A stretch of 64,000 bases of DNA from positions 1 to 64,000 of the forward strand of contig JALORC010000036.1 of NCBI GenBank assembly GCA_025459175.1, read 5' to 3'. A program made the position numbers and the translations under genes. Of this stretch, positions 17,028 to 27,898 are shown one piece after another. The first letter of the stretch is position 1; every line of letters begins with the position of its first letter. A model generated the notes under the pieces. The model did no database searches. It was not told where the DNA came from and saw only the letters and a program-made list of their open reading frames with translations. The stretch comes from Planctomycetota bacterium (GTDB taxonomy: Bacteria; Planctomycetota; UBA1135; UBA2386).

Positions 17028-17732
17028 TCAGCTCGGGTCCCACAGCGTGAAGCGATAGACCGGCAGCAGCGCCAGCAGCGAACTGCGCACCCACGCCTCG
17101 GCCTCGGCCCCCATGCCGATGGCGTCCTCCTTCGGCAGCTGCCGCTGCACGTGGAGCCAGTGATTGCCCGGCGTGTAGTGCGTCAGCATCTCGGCGACCT
17201 CGGCCGGCTTGGCCTGCGCGCACCAGTGGTCCTTCTTCCAGTCGTGCAGCTTCAGGTTGAAGCCGGGCGGCAGCGCCTTCAGCAACTGGCAGAACTCGGC
17301 GAGCACCGCCGGCTCCTTGCCGACCTTCTTCTTCAGGTTCTCGCCGTCCCACCACGCCTGCGGGTGGATCCGCAGCGCCGCCTCGACGATCTGGTCGTCG
17401 ATGCAGACCTCGAGCACGGTCTGGATGTAGTGCGTCTCGGCGTCCTTGCCGAGCGCCTCGCCGAAGAACGACGCCAGCTGCTTGCGCTGTTTGGGGCCCC
17501 GACACAGGTAGGCGCGCTGCTCGCGCACGCGATAGGCGTTGAACGTGTAGGGGTGGTGCAGACCGGCCTGCGCACTGAGCTCGGTGCCGAGCCCCTTCGC
17601 CTCCTTCAGCACACCGTCGACGATCGCCTTCAGCTTGCGCCGGACGCCGAGCCGCAGGGCGTTGTACTCCGGGTCGTCCTGGCGGTGCTTTTCGTAGGCC
17701 TTGAAGTCGCGTTCGAGGAACACTTCGGACAT
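17028..17732 (-). CDS. Hypothetical cytosolic protein
   Basis: A 234-residue protein of unknown family. ATG 17732 (MSEVFLERDFKAYEKHRQDD) is chosen; the frame remains open to 17990, which would overlap the divergent barrel gene. The protein has no signal peptide. It is Lys/Glu-rich and helical at the start, with a basic, aromatic segment (NAYRVREQRAYLCRGPKQRK) and HPQAWWDGENLKKK later. It diverges from the outer-membrane gene at 17809 with 76 bp between. Confidence 0.6.
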   Translation of the reverse strand: MSEVFLERDFKAYEKHRQDDPEYNALRLGVRRKLKAIVDGVLKEAKGLGTELSAQAGLHHPYTFNAYRVREQRAYLCRGPKQRKQLASFFGEALGKDAETHYIQTVLEVCIDDQIVEAALRIHPQAWWDGENLKKKVGKEPAVLAEFCQLLKALPPGFNLKLHDWKKDHWCAQAKPAEVAEMLTHYTPGNHWLHVQRQLPKEDAIGMGAEAEAWVRSSLLALLPVYRFTLWDPS

Positions 17733-17808
17733 ACGGAACAGACTACGAACCGCGGGCCTCGCCGCCATCGCACTTTGCTGGTTCGCCGCCGGCGCTACCC
17801 TTGCCGCG

Positions 17809-18621
17809 ATGAGGAACCCGATCATCTGCCTCGCGGCGCTGCTGCCCGCCTGCACCACGACGTTCGCCGAACCGCGCGTGCTGGTGTCGCCGTACCTCGC
17901 CGTGTACCGGCTGCGCGGCGACCTCGGGGTGCAGTCGCAACCGGCACCCGGCGATCCGCTGCAGGACAACGCCCAGGTGCCGCTGCGCACGTTCGGTCAG
18001 GACCACTTCCGGGAGGACGTCGGCGTGCGGGCCGACATCGGCGACGGCTTCGGCGGGGTGCGCGTCGACTACTACCGGCTCGACCAGGGCACCGCGCGGA
18101 CCGGCGTGCTGGAGAACGACTGGGGACGGCTGCTGGCCGGCGACACGGTGCAGATGCGCGCGGCGATGGACGAACTGCGGGTCGGCTGGCTCGAACCGGT
18201 ACTGCACGTGCGCACCAACTGGCGCGACCGGCCGCTGCAGCTGAAGGCCGCCGTCGGCGGCGTGTTCACGCATCGCGACCTCGAGCTGCGCACCCGCACC
18301 GAGGACGGCAACCGCGCGCAGAACGTGCAGATCGACGGCGACGTGGTCGCGGCGGCGGTGCGGCTGCGCGCCACCTGGCGCGACTTCGGCGTCGACTTCG
18401 ACTACGCGATCTCGCCGAACCTGTCGCTCGGCGGCGACCACGACGGGGTGCAGCAGGATGCCGAGGCGCGCCTGAGCTGGACCATGCCGCTGCACGACGT
18501 GACGTTCTTCACCGGCTATCGCTACAGCCGGATCGAGGCCGAGGGCACCGCCAACGGCTTCGGCTACGACGCCGACCTCGTCGTCGACGGCTTCCAGTTC
18601 GGGGTCACGGTCACGTTTTGA
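17809..18621 (+). CDS. Probable outer-membrane beta-barrel lipoprotein
   Basis: A 270-residue protein. ATG 17809 opens MRNPIICLAALLPACTTTF, which reads as a lipoprotein signal (LLPAC). The rest consists of alternating amphipathic strands with periodic aromatic residues (VRVDYYRL, FTGYRYSRIEAEG, GYDADLVVDGFQFGVTVTF) and a C-terminal Phe, as is usual in outer-membrane barrels. No specific family is recognised. The TGA is the first codon of a dispersed 111-bp-type repeat. The intact barrel-like end argues that the repeat did not truncate the protein. A different, longer frame start at 17701 overlaps the divergent gene. Confidence 0.65.
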   Translation: MRNPIICLAALLPACTTTFAEPRVLVSPYLAVYRLRGDLGVQSQPAPGDPLQDNAQVPLRTFGQDHFREDVGVRADIGDGFGGVRVDYYRLDQGTARTGVLENDWGRLLAGDTVQMRAAMDELRVGWLEPVLHVRTNWRDRPLQLKAAVGGVFTHRDLELRTRTEDGNRAQNVQIDGDVVAAAVRLRATWRDFGVDFDYAISPNLSLGGDHDGVQQDAEARLSWTMPLHDVTFFTGYRYSRIEAEGTANGFGYDADLVVDGFQFGVTVTF

Positions 18622-18716
18622 GCCGGCTCGCCCGCGAGGCGACCCGGCTCAGCGATTGCCAGGACGCCGCAACGCGGGACCCACCAACCACGAGATCGAC
18701 GCAACCGGCCCCGCTG
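18619..18716 (+). repeat. Second locus of the 111-bp repeat (about 98 bp)
   Basis: From the TGA at 18619-18621 to CCCGCTG at 18716 the sequence matches the minus-strand reading of the unit at 2846-2956 almost base for base. The match includes the hairpin (18619-18651: TGAGCCGG/CCGGCTCA, 14 bp, one mismatch, loop CGCGA) and the GCGATTGCCAGGACG segment. It diverges before the unit's last 13 or so bases. Here too the element starts exactly at the stop codon of the upstream gene and lies between two genes on the same strand. Confidence 0.9.
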
Positions 18717-18792
18717 CCGGTGAGTCCGGTGCCAAGGGCGGCGCGAAAATCGCCGTCCCGCCCCCTGCGCAGCCGCCTAGACTCCCGCGCCG

Positions 18793-21147
18793 ATGGATCC
18801 TCGTCCTGCCGCTGCCGCGCCCGCCAACCGGCTGCTGGCGATCGCGATCGCCGCGTTCGCCGTGCTGTTCTTCCAGATCGCCGTCACGCGCGTGCTGAGC
18901 GTCGTGCTCTGGTACCACTGGGCCTTCCTGTCGGTGTCGCTGGCGATGCTCGGTCTCGGTGCGCCGGGCGTCTGGTTCGCGATCCGGCGGCCGGGCCCGC
19001 GCACCCTGCCGTGGCTGCTGTTGACCGGCGGACTGGCGATGCCCGGGTCGATCGTCGCGATCCTGGCGATCACGCTGCACCTCGGCCACGACAAGTTCGG
19101 CGACCTGGGCCCGTGGGCCGTGGTCGCCTGCATGGGCTGTGTGCTGGTGCCGATGCTGCTGCTCGGCGCCGCGGTCTGCATCCTGCTGCTCGAGGCACCG
19201 GGTGCCCAGGTGGCGCGCATGTACGGCGCCGACCTGATCGGTGCCAGCATCGCCGCGGCGGCGGTGCTGCCGGTGCTCAGCTGGCTACCGACGCCGATCG
19301 CGTGCGCCTTGTTCGGCCTGCTGCCGGTGTGGGCCGCGTGGCGCTGCGGGGTCGGCATCGTCGCCGCCGGGCTGGCCGCGGCGGCGATCGTCGGCGTCAG
19401 CGTCGTCGACGGCCCGCTGCAGGTGAAACGATCCAAGCTGTACCTCGAGATCGTCGACATGTACGAGCGCTGGACGCCGACCGCCCGCCTGACGTTCTTC
19501 GACGTGCAGGAAGCGCAGGCGAAGCTCGGCATCAAGGACGAGCGCGGCCATGCCTGGGGCCGCGGCAGCAAGGCGCCGCTGTCGTCCGTGCAGCAGTTCT
19601 GGATGGAACAGGACGGTACCGCCGGCACCCCCATCACGCGCTTCGACGGCGACGTGAAGGACATGTCGGAGTTCGAGTTCCTGCTCTACGACGTCACCGC
19701 GGCGGGCTACGAAGTGCGGCCGCCGAAACGCGTGGCGATCATCGGCGGCGGCGGCGGCCGCGACATCCTGACCGCATTGAAGAGCGGCGCCGGCGACGTC
19801 GACGTCGCCGAGTTCAACGCCGGCGTCGTCGAGACCGTGTCGACGCGCTACCGGGAGTTCGCCGGTGACATCTATCACGCTCCGGGCGTGCATGCGCACA
19901 CCAGCGAAGGCCGCAGCTTCCTGACCCGCTCGCCGGGCAACTACGACCTGATCCAGATCTCGCTGATCGACAGCTGGGCGGCGACCGCGGCCGGCGCCTA
20001 CACGCTGGCCGAGAACAACCTCTACACCGTCGAGGCGTTCCGGCTCTACCTCGACAAGCTGGGGCCGAACGGCGTGCTGTCGACCAGCCGCTGGCGGTCG
20101 GGTGTGTTCGGCCTCGAAGGGGATCGCCTGGTGCTGCTGGGCCGCGCCGCGCTGCGGCAGAACGGCGTGACCGATCCGGCCAGCCACATGATCGCGATCG
20201 GCGCCGACAAGGTGTCGACGTTGCTGCTGTCGCGTCGACCGTTCGACGTGGCCGAGATCGAACGCGCGCGCGCGGTCTGTGAACAGCGCGGCTTCGAGCT
20301 GCTGCACCCGTTGCCGGTCGCGGCCGCGCCGCGGCACATCGAGTCGCTGCTGCGCGACGGTGCCGCCGAGGGCGAGGCGCGCGGGCTGATGCTCGCGCCG
20401 CCGACCGACGACAAGCCGTTCTTCTTCCAGTCGCTGCCGATCTTCGGCCGCTTCGACCTCGAGTTCGCGCGCCAGCAGGGCGTCAACGAGGAGGGGGTCG
20501 CGACGCTGCAGCTGCTGATGATGGTCGTCACCGGCTTCACGCTGCTGCTGTTCTTCGCCCCGTTCCTGCTGGTGCGCAGGCTCGCGCGCGGGCCGCAGTT
20601 CTGGCGCGGCAGCAGCTACTTCGCGGCGATCGGCCTGTCGTTCATGCTGATCGAGATCCCGTGGCTGCAGCGCTTCGTGCTGTATCTCGGCCACCCGAGC
20701 ATCGCCGCCGCGGTCGTCATCGGCGCGCTGCTGCTCGGCGCCGGCCTCGGCGCCAGCCGTGCCGCCCGCCTCGGCGTCGACGGCGGTCGCCGCTGGTGGT
20801 GGCTGGTGCCGATCGGTCTCGGCGCCGTCAACCTGCTGATGTCGCCGCTGTTCGCGGCGACCCTCGGCGCCGCCGAGGCGGTGCGCATCGTGATCAGCAT
20901 CGCCCTGGTGATGCCGATCGGCTTCCTGCTCGGCCACTTCTTCCCGCTCGGCATGCTGCGCTTCGGCGACGAAGCCAAGGCGTGGTACTGGGCCATCAAC
21001 GGCGCCTGCGGTGTGCTGGCCGGGGTCTGCTCGCTGGCGCTGGCGATGGCGTTCGGCTTCCTGGCGGTCGCCTGGATGGGCGTGATCGGCTACCTGATCG
21101 CGGGTCTGCTGTTCGTCGGCAGCCAAGGCCGGGCGCGGGCCGCATGA
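18793..21147 (+). CDS. Spermidine-synthase-like multipass membrane protein
   Basis: A 784-residue protein. Six or more hydrophobic helices (residues about 12-210) precede a soluble Rossmann domain of the spermidine-synthase/methyltransferase type (VAIIGGGGGRDILTALKSG, VDVAEFNAGVVE, YDLIQISLIDSW), followed by another block of membrane helices. This membrane-soluble-membrane layout is known in planctomycete and proteobacterial SpeE-like proteins of unknown substrate. Polyamine synthesis should not be assumed. It overlaps the next gene by ATGA. The second copy of the dispersed repeat lies just upstream. Confidence 0.8.
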   Translation: MDPRPAAAAPANRLLAIAIAAFAVLFFQIAVTRVLSVVLWYHWAFLSVSLAMLGLGAPGVWFAIRRPGPRTLPWLLLTGGLAMPGSIVAILAITLHLGHDKFGDLGPWAVVACMGCVLVPMLLLGAAVCILLLEAPGAQVARMYGADLIGASIAAAAVLPVLSWLPTPIACALFGLLPVWAAWRCGVGIVAAGLAAAAIVGVSVVDGPLQVKRSKLYLEIVDMYERWTPTARLTFFDVQEAQAKLGIKDERGHAWGRGSKAPLSSVQQFWMEQDGTAGTPITRFDGDVKDMSEFEFLLYDVTAAGYEVRPPKRVAIIGGGGGRDILTALKSGAGDVDVAEFNAGVVETVSTRYREFAGDIYHAPGVHAHTSEGRSFLTRSPGNYDLIQISLIDSWAATAAGAYTLAENNLYTVEAFRLYLDKLGPNGVLSTSRWRSGVFGLEGDRLVLLGRAALRQNGVTDPASHMIAIGADKVSTLLLSRRPFDVAEIERARAVCEQRGFELLHPLPVAAAPRHIESLLRDGAAEGEARGLMLAPPTDDKPFFFQSLPIFGRFDLEFARQQGVNEEGVATLQLLMMVVTGFTLLLFFAPFLLVRRLARGPQFWRGSSYFAAIGLSFMLIEIPWLQRFVLYLGHPSIAAAVVIGALLLGAGLGASRAARLGVDGGRRWWWLVPIGLGAVNLLMSPLFAATLGAAEAVRIVISIALVMPIGFLLGHFFPLGMLRFGDEAKAWYWAINGACGVLAGVCSLALAMAFGFLAVAWMGVIGYLIAGLLFVGSQGRARAA

Positions 21148-23021
21148 CGGGCGCGGTCGGGGAACGCCGTCGACTCGGGTCGTGGCTCGTGGTGGCGGCG
21201 ATGCTGGTCGGCGTGATCCTCGGGGCGGAGGCGTTGGCCTTCCACTGCGACGACGCCTACATCACGTTCCGCCACGTCGCCAACGCGCGCGACGGCCACG
21301 GCCTGGTCTGGAACGCGCCGCCGTTCGCGCCGGTCGAGGGCTACACGTGCTTCCTGTGGGCGCTGCTGCTGTGGGCGATCTGGAGCTGGACCGGCATCGC
21401 ACCGCCCGACGCGGTGAACACGCTGTCGATCGCCTGTGGCGCCATGCTGTTCGTCTACACGGCGCATCGGGCCCTGCGCGTGCGGGACCACGACGGTCGA
21501 CCGGTCGCGGCGCTCGCCGCGCTCCTGATGCTGGCGGTGATCGGCAGCAACCGCACGTTCCTGACCTGGATGACCAGCGGTCTCGAGACCGCACTGTTCG
21601 AGCTGCTGATCGTGTTCTGGGTCGCGTCGGCGTTCCGTCCGGCCTCGGCTCGCACGACTGGCTGGTGGGCGCTGTGGTCGACCACCGCCGCACTGTCGGC
21701 GTGGACCCGCCCGGACGGACTGCTGCCCGTGGCGGCCACCGCCGGCGCCGCCGCGTTCGCCCTGCTCGCGCCCGGCGCGCCGCGACGGCGACTGCTGGTG
21801 GCGAACCTGCCGCTGCTGCTGGTGCCGGCCCAGCTCGCCTGGCGACTGTGGACCTACGGGGAGTGGCTGCCGAACACCTACTACGCGAAGGTGACGGCGC
21901 CCTGGCCGGAGGCCGGTCTGCGCTACCTCGCCTGCTTCCTGCTCGAACACGGGCTGTGGCTGTGGCCACCGCTGGCGATCGCGTTCGTGTGCAACGAACT
22001 GGCGCGGCGCCGGTCGCAACCGATGCCGCCGCTGCTGCAACACGTCCCGGCCGTGGCGGCGGTCGCGGTCGTGTTCGGCCACATCGGTTACTACACGTTG
22101 CGCGTCGGCGGTGATCCGTTCGAGTACCGCGTGTTCAGCCACCTGGTGCCGCTCGGCGGACTGTCGGCGCTGGCGATGGCCGCTCGGCTCCGCAGCGGGG
22201 CCGCACTGCCGCTCGCCACCGGTCTCGTGCTCGGGGTCGCGAGCAGCTTCGGCTGGCTGCACTTCGTGCACGCCGAGCCCGACCTGCAGGTGTTCTATCG
22301 CCCGATCGCCGGCAAGGTCCCGGCCGTGCTGCAGCCGATCACGCGTTGGCACGACCGGCAGATGGCGTGGCTGCAGGTACAGGTCCTGTGTGGACGACGC
22401 GAGCTGCACGCGATGTTCCTCGACACGCAGCGCGTGAACCTGCCCGAACGCGGCCCCGTCCCCCACGACCCGAACGACCTGCCGCTGGCCAGCTGCTCCG
22501 GCGTGGGCATGGCCGGTTGGGTGCTGCAGAACTGCGCCGTGCTCGACACCCTCGGCCTCAACGACTGGGTCGTGGCGCGCACGCCGGTCCCCGAGCGGCG
22601 CACTTCGTTGCTGCCCCCGGAAGCCCTCGCGGCGGTGCTGGCCACCGCCGACACCGACCGCGACGGCAAGTTCACCCGCGCCGAGCTGCAGACCGGATTC
22701 GGGGCCCTGCCCGGGGCGCCGCCCGAGACCGTCGCGGGCGTGGTCCGCCTGATCCTGCTGCTGTTCGCCGACGCGGACCCGGACTCGCTGCGGCGCGACG
22801 AGGCCACCGGCATCGTGCCGTTCTTCACCGGCATGCGCTTCATGGCCCACGAGCGCATCGCCCCGGCCGACTACGTGCAGGAACTCGACCCGAACGTGAC
22901 GATCGAGCAACGCCGCGTGAGCATCCGACCGCGTGCGCGACCGCTGACCGCGGCGCGAGTGCGGGAGATCGAGGCGAAGTGGCGCGCACGCACCATCGCG
23001 AGCGCGGCCAGCAAGCGCTGA
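21144..23021 (+). CDS. GT-C-type membrane glycosyltransferase with an EF-hand
   Basis: A 625-residue protein coupled by ATGA to the previous gene. It has about ten membrane helices and the conserved first loop FHCDDAYITFRHVANARDG followed by GLVWNAP and VEGYTCFLWALLL. These are typical of GT-C lipid-linked sugar transferases of the ArnT/AftB-like class; the DD pair is the likely catalytic site. The soluble tail contains ADTDRDGKFTRAEL (loop from Asp503), a canonical 12-residue EF-hand calcium loop, which is unusual for these enzymes. The acceptor is unknown. It ends 1 bp from the convergent dacB stop. Confidence 0.75.
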   Translation: MTGAVGERRRLGSWLVVAAMLVGVILGAEALAFHCDDAYITFRHVANARDGHGLVWNAPPFAPVEGYTCFLWALLLWAIWSWTGIAPPDAVNTLSIACGAMLFVYTAHRALRVRDHDGRPVAALAALLMLAVIGSNRTFLTWMTSGLETALFELLIVFWVASAFRPASARTTGWWALWSTTAALSAWTRPDGLLPVAATAGAAAFALLAPGAPRRRLLVANLPLLLVPAQLAWRLWTYGEWLPNTYYAKVTAPWPEAGLRYLACFLLEHGLWLWPPLAIAFVCNELARRRSQPMPPLLQHVPAVAAVAVVFGHIGYYTLRVGGDPFEYRVFSHLVPLGGLSALAMAARLRSGAALPLATGLVLGVASSFGWLHFVHAEPDLQVFYRPIAGKVPAVLQPITRWHDRQMAWLQVQVLCGRRELHAMFLDTQRVNLPERGPVPHDPNDLPLASCSGVGMAGWVLQNCAVLDTLGLNDWVVARTPVPERRTSLLPPEALAAVLATADTDRDGKFTRAELQTGFGALPGAPPETVAGVVRLILLLFADADPDSLRRDEATGIVPFFTGMRFMAHERIAPADYVQELDPNVTIEQRRVSIRPRARPLTAARVREIEAKWRARTIASAASKR

Positions 23022-23022
23022 C

Positions 23023-24462
23023 TCAACCTCGAGCCGCGGCCGCCAGTCGCTGCACGAACCGATCGACCGCCGCCTTGGCCTCGCTGTCGTCGGCGGTGAA
23101 GTCGTTCAGCATGACGCTGAACACCCATGGTCGCGCGGTCGGGTCGACCAGCGGCACGAAGCCCGACAGACAGACGACGCGCGAGATGAAGCCGGTCTTC
23201 GCCCGCACGCTGCCCGCGGCCGGCCCGTCGACCATGCGGTTGCGCAACGTACCGGAACGTCCGGCGAGCGGCAGTGCAGCGACGAACACGGCGCCGTCGG
23301 GGTGGCGCTCGATCGCCGACAACAGCGTGGTCAGCTGCTGCGGCTGCACCAGGTTGCGGCGCGACAGACCCGAACCATCGGCCAGCACCATGCCGGTGAC
23401 ATCGACTCCGAGTCCGACCAGCGCGGCCTTCGCGTGGCGCTCCGCGGCTGCCGTGCCGCCGTCGCCGGTCTTCCGTCGCGCCGCGACCCGCAGCAGCTGC
23501 TCGGCGTGCAGGTTGTCGCTGTCGCGCAGGACCGGCACCAACAGCTCCCCCAGCGGCGGCGAGGAGTGCTCGACCAGCAACGTGGTGGCGGCACCGAGGG
23601 TCGGCGCCGCCCCTTCGACCACGATGCCGGCGGCGCGCAACGCGGCCTGCAACGCGGCGGCGGCATGCGCAGCCGGATCGCGGACCGTCACCGTCACCAC
23701 CCGCGGCTTCGCGTCGACCGGGATCCGCCCTCGCACCACGACCCGTTCCCCGCCGAGTTCGCGCTGCGCCACCAGATCCGCCTCGCTGCCGACCGGAACG
23801 GTTCGGACCTCGACCAGCGCCGGCTCGTCCGACGGCGGCACCGCCTGCACCCGCACGGCGTCGCCGACGAGCTCGACGCGATAGCGCGCCAGGTTGTCGC
23901 CGAAGCACAGCCCGCCGAACGGTGCCGCATACGACTCGTCGAGGTAGTCCCACTGCCAGCCGAGACCGAGGTGCTCGCTGCCGAGGAACGCATCGTCGCC
24001 GACCACCCGCCCGGTGACGCGCTGCACGCCGCGTTGGCGCAACGCCGCGAGCCAGGGCACGAACACGATCGCGTCACCGCCGGCGCCGAACGACGGGTCA
24101 CCGCCACCGACGATCACCAGGTCGCCGTGCAGCACGCCGGCGTCGATGTGCCCGCGCGCGTGCAATGCAGTGGTGAAGCGGAAGCCCGGCCCCAGCGTGG
24201 TGAGCGCCACCGCGGCACTGACGAGCTTCAGGTTGGACGCCGTGGCGAAGCCCGAGCGAGCCGCATGCTCGAGCAGGGTGGCGCCGGAACCGGAGTCGAC
24301 GACATGCACGCCGATCCGGCCACCGTGCAGTGCCGGTGTGGCACACAGCTCGTGCAAGGCACTCGCCAGCTCGTCCGCTTGCCGTGCGCCAGCCCCAGGG
24401 GCGGCGCAGGCGGCGAGCACCACTGCGAACCAAGGGAGGAGCGGCCGCGGCCTCGACGACAT
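23023..24462 (-). CDS. dacB: D-Ala-D-Ala carboxypeptidase/endopeptidase (PBP4, DacB)
   Basis: Class C low-molecular-weight penicillin-binding protein that trims peptidoglycan peptides. The 479-residue protein has all three active-site motifs: SNLK (Ser76, Lys79), SDN near residue 318, and KTG in VRAKTGFISR. The large insertion between SxxK and SxN is typical of PBP4. The N-terminus (MSSRPRPLLPWFAVVLAACAAP) reads as a lipoprotein signal, so it is probably membrane-anchored in the periplasm. The presence of a PBP agrees with peptidoglycan in this organism. Confidence 0.93.
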   Translation of the reverse strand: MSSRPRPLLPWFAVVLAACAAPGAGARQADELASALHELCATPALHGGRIGVHVVDSGSGATLLEHAARSGFATASNLKLVSAAVALTTLGPGFRFTTALHARGHIDAGVLHGDLVIVGGGDPSFGAGGDAIVFVPWLAALRQRGVQRVTGRVVGDDAFLGSEHLGLGWQWDYLDESYAAPFGGLCFGDNLARYRVELVGDAVRVQAVPPSDEPALVEVRTVPVGSEADLVAQRELGGERVVVRGRIPVDAKPRVVTVTVRDPAAHAAAALQAALRAAGIVVEGAAPTLGAATTLLVEHSSPPLGELLVPVLRDSDNLHAEQLLRVAARRKTGDGGTAAAERHAKAALVGLGVDVTGMVLADGSGLSRRNLVQPQQLTTLLSAIERHPDGAVFVAALPLAGRSGTLRNRMVDGPAAGSVRAKTGFISRVVCLSGFVPLVDPTARPWVFSVMLNDFTADDSEAKAAVDRFVQRLAAAARG

Positions 24463-24548
24463 CCACGCAGCCTACGCGCTCCGACGCGCCGACCGTAGGG
24501 CCTGCGGAGCGGCGCCCCTGACTCACCGAGCCGGGGCACCGCTGCGGC

Positions 24549-25685
24549 TCACAGCTTGCCGATGCGCGTGCGCAAGGCAGCCGTCGAGTAGGCGAAGCCG
24601 TTCGGCGCCGCGCCATCGACCGCGAAGCACTGGTGGTAGACCGAGAACCCGGTCAGATACGGGCTCGCCGGGATCGTGAAGACCTCCTGCGCCTCGCCGG
24701 TCGGCGAGGTGATGCCACCGAACACCGCGAAGATCGAGACCGGCTCGACCCACAGATCCAGCCCGGGAATGAACGGAGCCGGGGTCCACGAGTTGAACGC
24801 GCTGGCGATGCGGTACACGGCACCCGGCAGGGCGCCCTTCATCTGCACTGAGAAACTGCGCGGCGTGGTGTTGTCCTGCAGCGGGGTCGACTGGCTGTGG
24901 GCCTCCAGACCCGACCCGTTGCCGGCGCCGTAGTGGTCGACCAGCGGCACGACCGCCGCGGCGGTGTCGATGGCGAACACGATCTGGAACGTGCGCTGCT
25001 CGAACGGCGCCAGGGTCCGGTTCTGCCACTGGAACGCGCCGGTGTAGTCGCCGGTGAACGGCGGCGCGTTGCCGTTGAGCGTCGTCGGGGTCAGGTTGGT
25101 CAGCTTGTTGATGACCGTGGGCCAAACGCCGACCTCGGACAGGTCGTGGCCGAGGCCACGCACCTCGACCTGGACGCCGGTCACGTCATTGACGAAGTGC
25201 GAGGTGCCGTTGCCGACCACCTGATCCGCGGCCGAAGCGCCGACATCCAGATCGACGTAACCGAACACGTTCACGGTCAGGTTGGCATTCGAGACGTTCA
25301 TCAACGTCAGTCGGCTGATCAGCACGCCGCTGGCCGGACCCGCGTCGTAGACGTCGTAGTCGAGGCTGGCCTTCAGCAGACCACGGCTGTCGACGTTGGC
25401 GAAGTCGACGTCGCCGTGCAGCCCCGCGACCGTGCCGCTGACGACGCCGCCGATGTCACGCAAGGAGAACTCCCGCGTGTCGCCGGCGACCCGATAGTAG
25501 AAGCCGTGTTGGAAGCCGTGCTCGGTCGCGAGCGCATCGCCCTTCAGCGACAGGTCGGGTGGTAGTTGCGAAGTGGCGCTGAGTGCGCCCAGCGTGGCGC
25601 TCATGTTGCCGTCGGACAATGCAATCTGCGCCGGCAGAGCCACGACGAGCGCGGCCAGGGAAAGACAACGGGAGGCTACTTGCAT
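24549..25685 (-). CDS. Exported protein with the shared C-terminal module
   Basis: A 378-residue exported protein (signal MQVASRCLSLAALVVALPAQ). The first 270 residues are strand-rich with many Asn/Asp/Val (LTLMNVSNANLTVNVFGYVDL) and resemble no enzyme I know. The last 100 residues (FIPGLDLWVEPVSIFAVFGG, EVFTIPASPYLTGFSVYHQ, STAALRTRIG) match the C-terminal module seen in six other exported proteins here. That suggests the same destination. The 320-bp region before its start probably contains its promoter. Confidence 0.6.
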   Translation of the reverse strand: MQVASRCLSLAALVVALPAQIALSDGNMSATLGALSATSQLPPDLSLKGDALATEHGFQHGFYYRVAGDTREFSLRDIGGVVSGTVAGLHGDVDFANVDSRGLLKASLDYDVYDAGPASGVLISRLTLMNVSNANLTVNVFGYVDLDVGASAADQVVGNGTSHFVNDVTGVQVEVRGLGHDLSEVGVWPTVINKLTNLTPTTLNGNAPPFTGDYTGAFQWQNRTLAPFEQRTFQIVFAIDTAAAVVPLVDHYGAGNGSGLEAHSQSTPLQDNTTPRSFSVQMKGALPGAVYRIASAFNSWTPAPFIPGLDLWVEPVSIFAVFGGITSPTGEAQEVFTIPASPYLTGFSVYHQCFAVDGAAPNGFAYSTAALRTRIGKL

Positions 25686-26005
25686 GGGGAGGTTCTGATT
25701 GGCGATCGCTGCGCGACCGGGGGGTTGGGTCGGCGGCGTGGTGCGGTGTTACACCATAGCCGGCGCTGGGACGATTGCCTTGACCTCGAAGGTTCCACGC
25801 AATCTGGATCGAAGTGACAAAATCATGGCCATTGATTCGTCAGTCCGCAATCCGAGCCAAGCCTCCCCATGCCAACGCCGAAGGGCCGGAGGTCGACGCG
25901 CCGCAATGAGGTCGCCACCCCGGTTCTGGCTACATGGAACCCCGTAGCAGCGCAGCACGCTCGCGTCCAACAATGGGACAGTGACTCACGACGAAGTCGG
26001 TCCCG
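25686..26005 (-). promoter_or_regulatory. Intergenic region with a small palindrome
   Basis: About 320 bp without a credible gene and locally less GC-rich. It holds the promoter of the minus-strand gene starting at 25685 and the trailer of the NtrC-type gene ending at 26006. A palindrome GGTGT-T-ACACC (25745-25755) lies about 60 bp before the 25685 start and could be an operator or part of the promoter. A loose minus-strand match (TTGCGG, 17-nt spacer, CATGAT) lies farther up. I see no -24/-12 sigma-54 promoter. Confidence 0.35.
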
Positions 26006-27874
<1,869 letters not shown>

Positions 27875-27898
27875 CGCCGGCGACAATACGCTGGCGGC

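Noticed and set aside
18793..21147. Plain spermidine synthase (speE)
   Set aside because: The methyltransferase-like domain sits between membrane helices and lacks evident polyamine-binding residues, so a substrate cannot be claimed.
25686..26005. Sigma-54 promoter next to the NtrC-type regulator
   Set aside because: No GG-N10-GC pair with TGGCAC/TTGC-like boxes was found on either strand.
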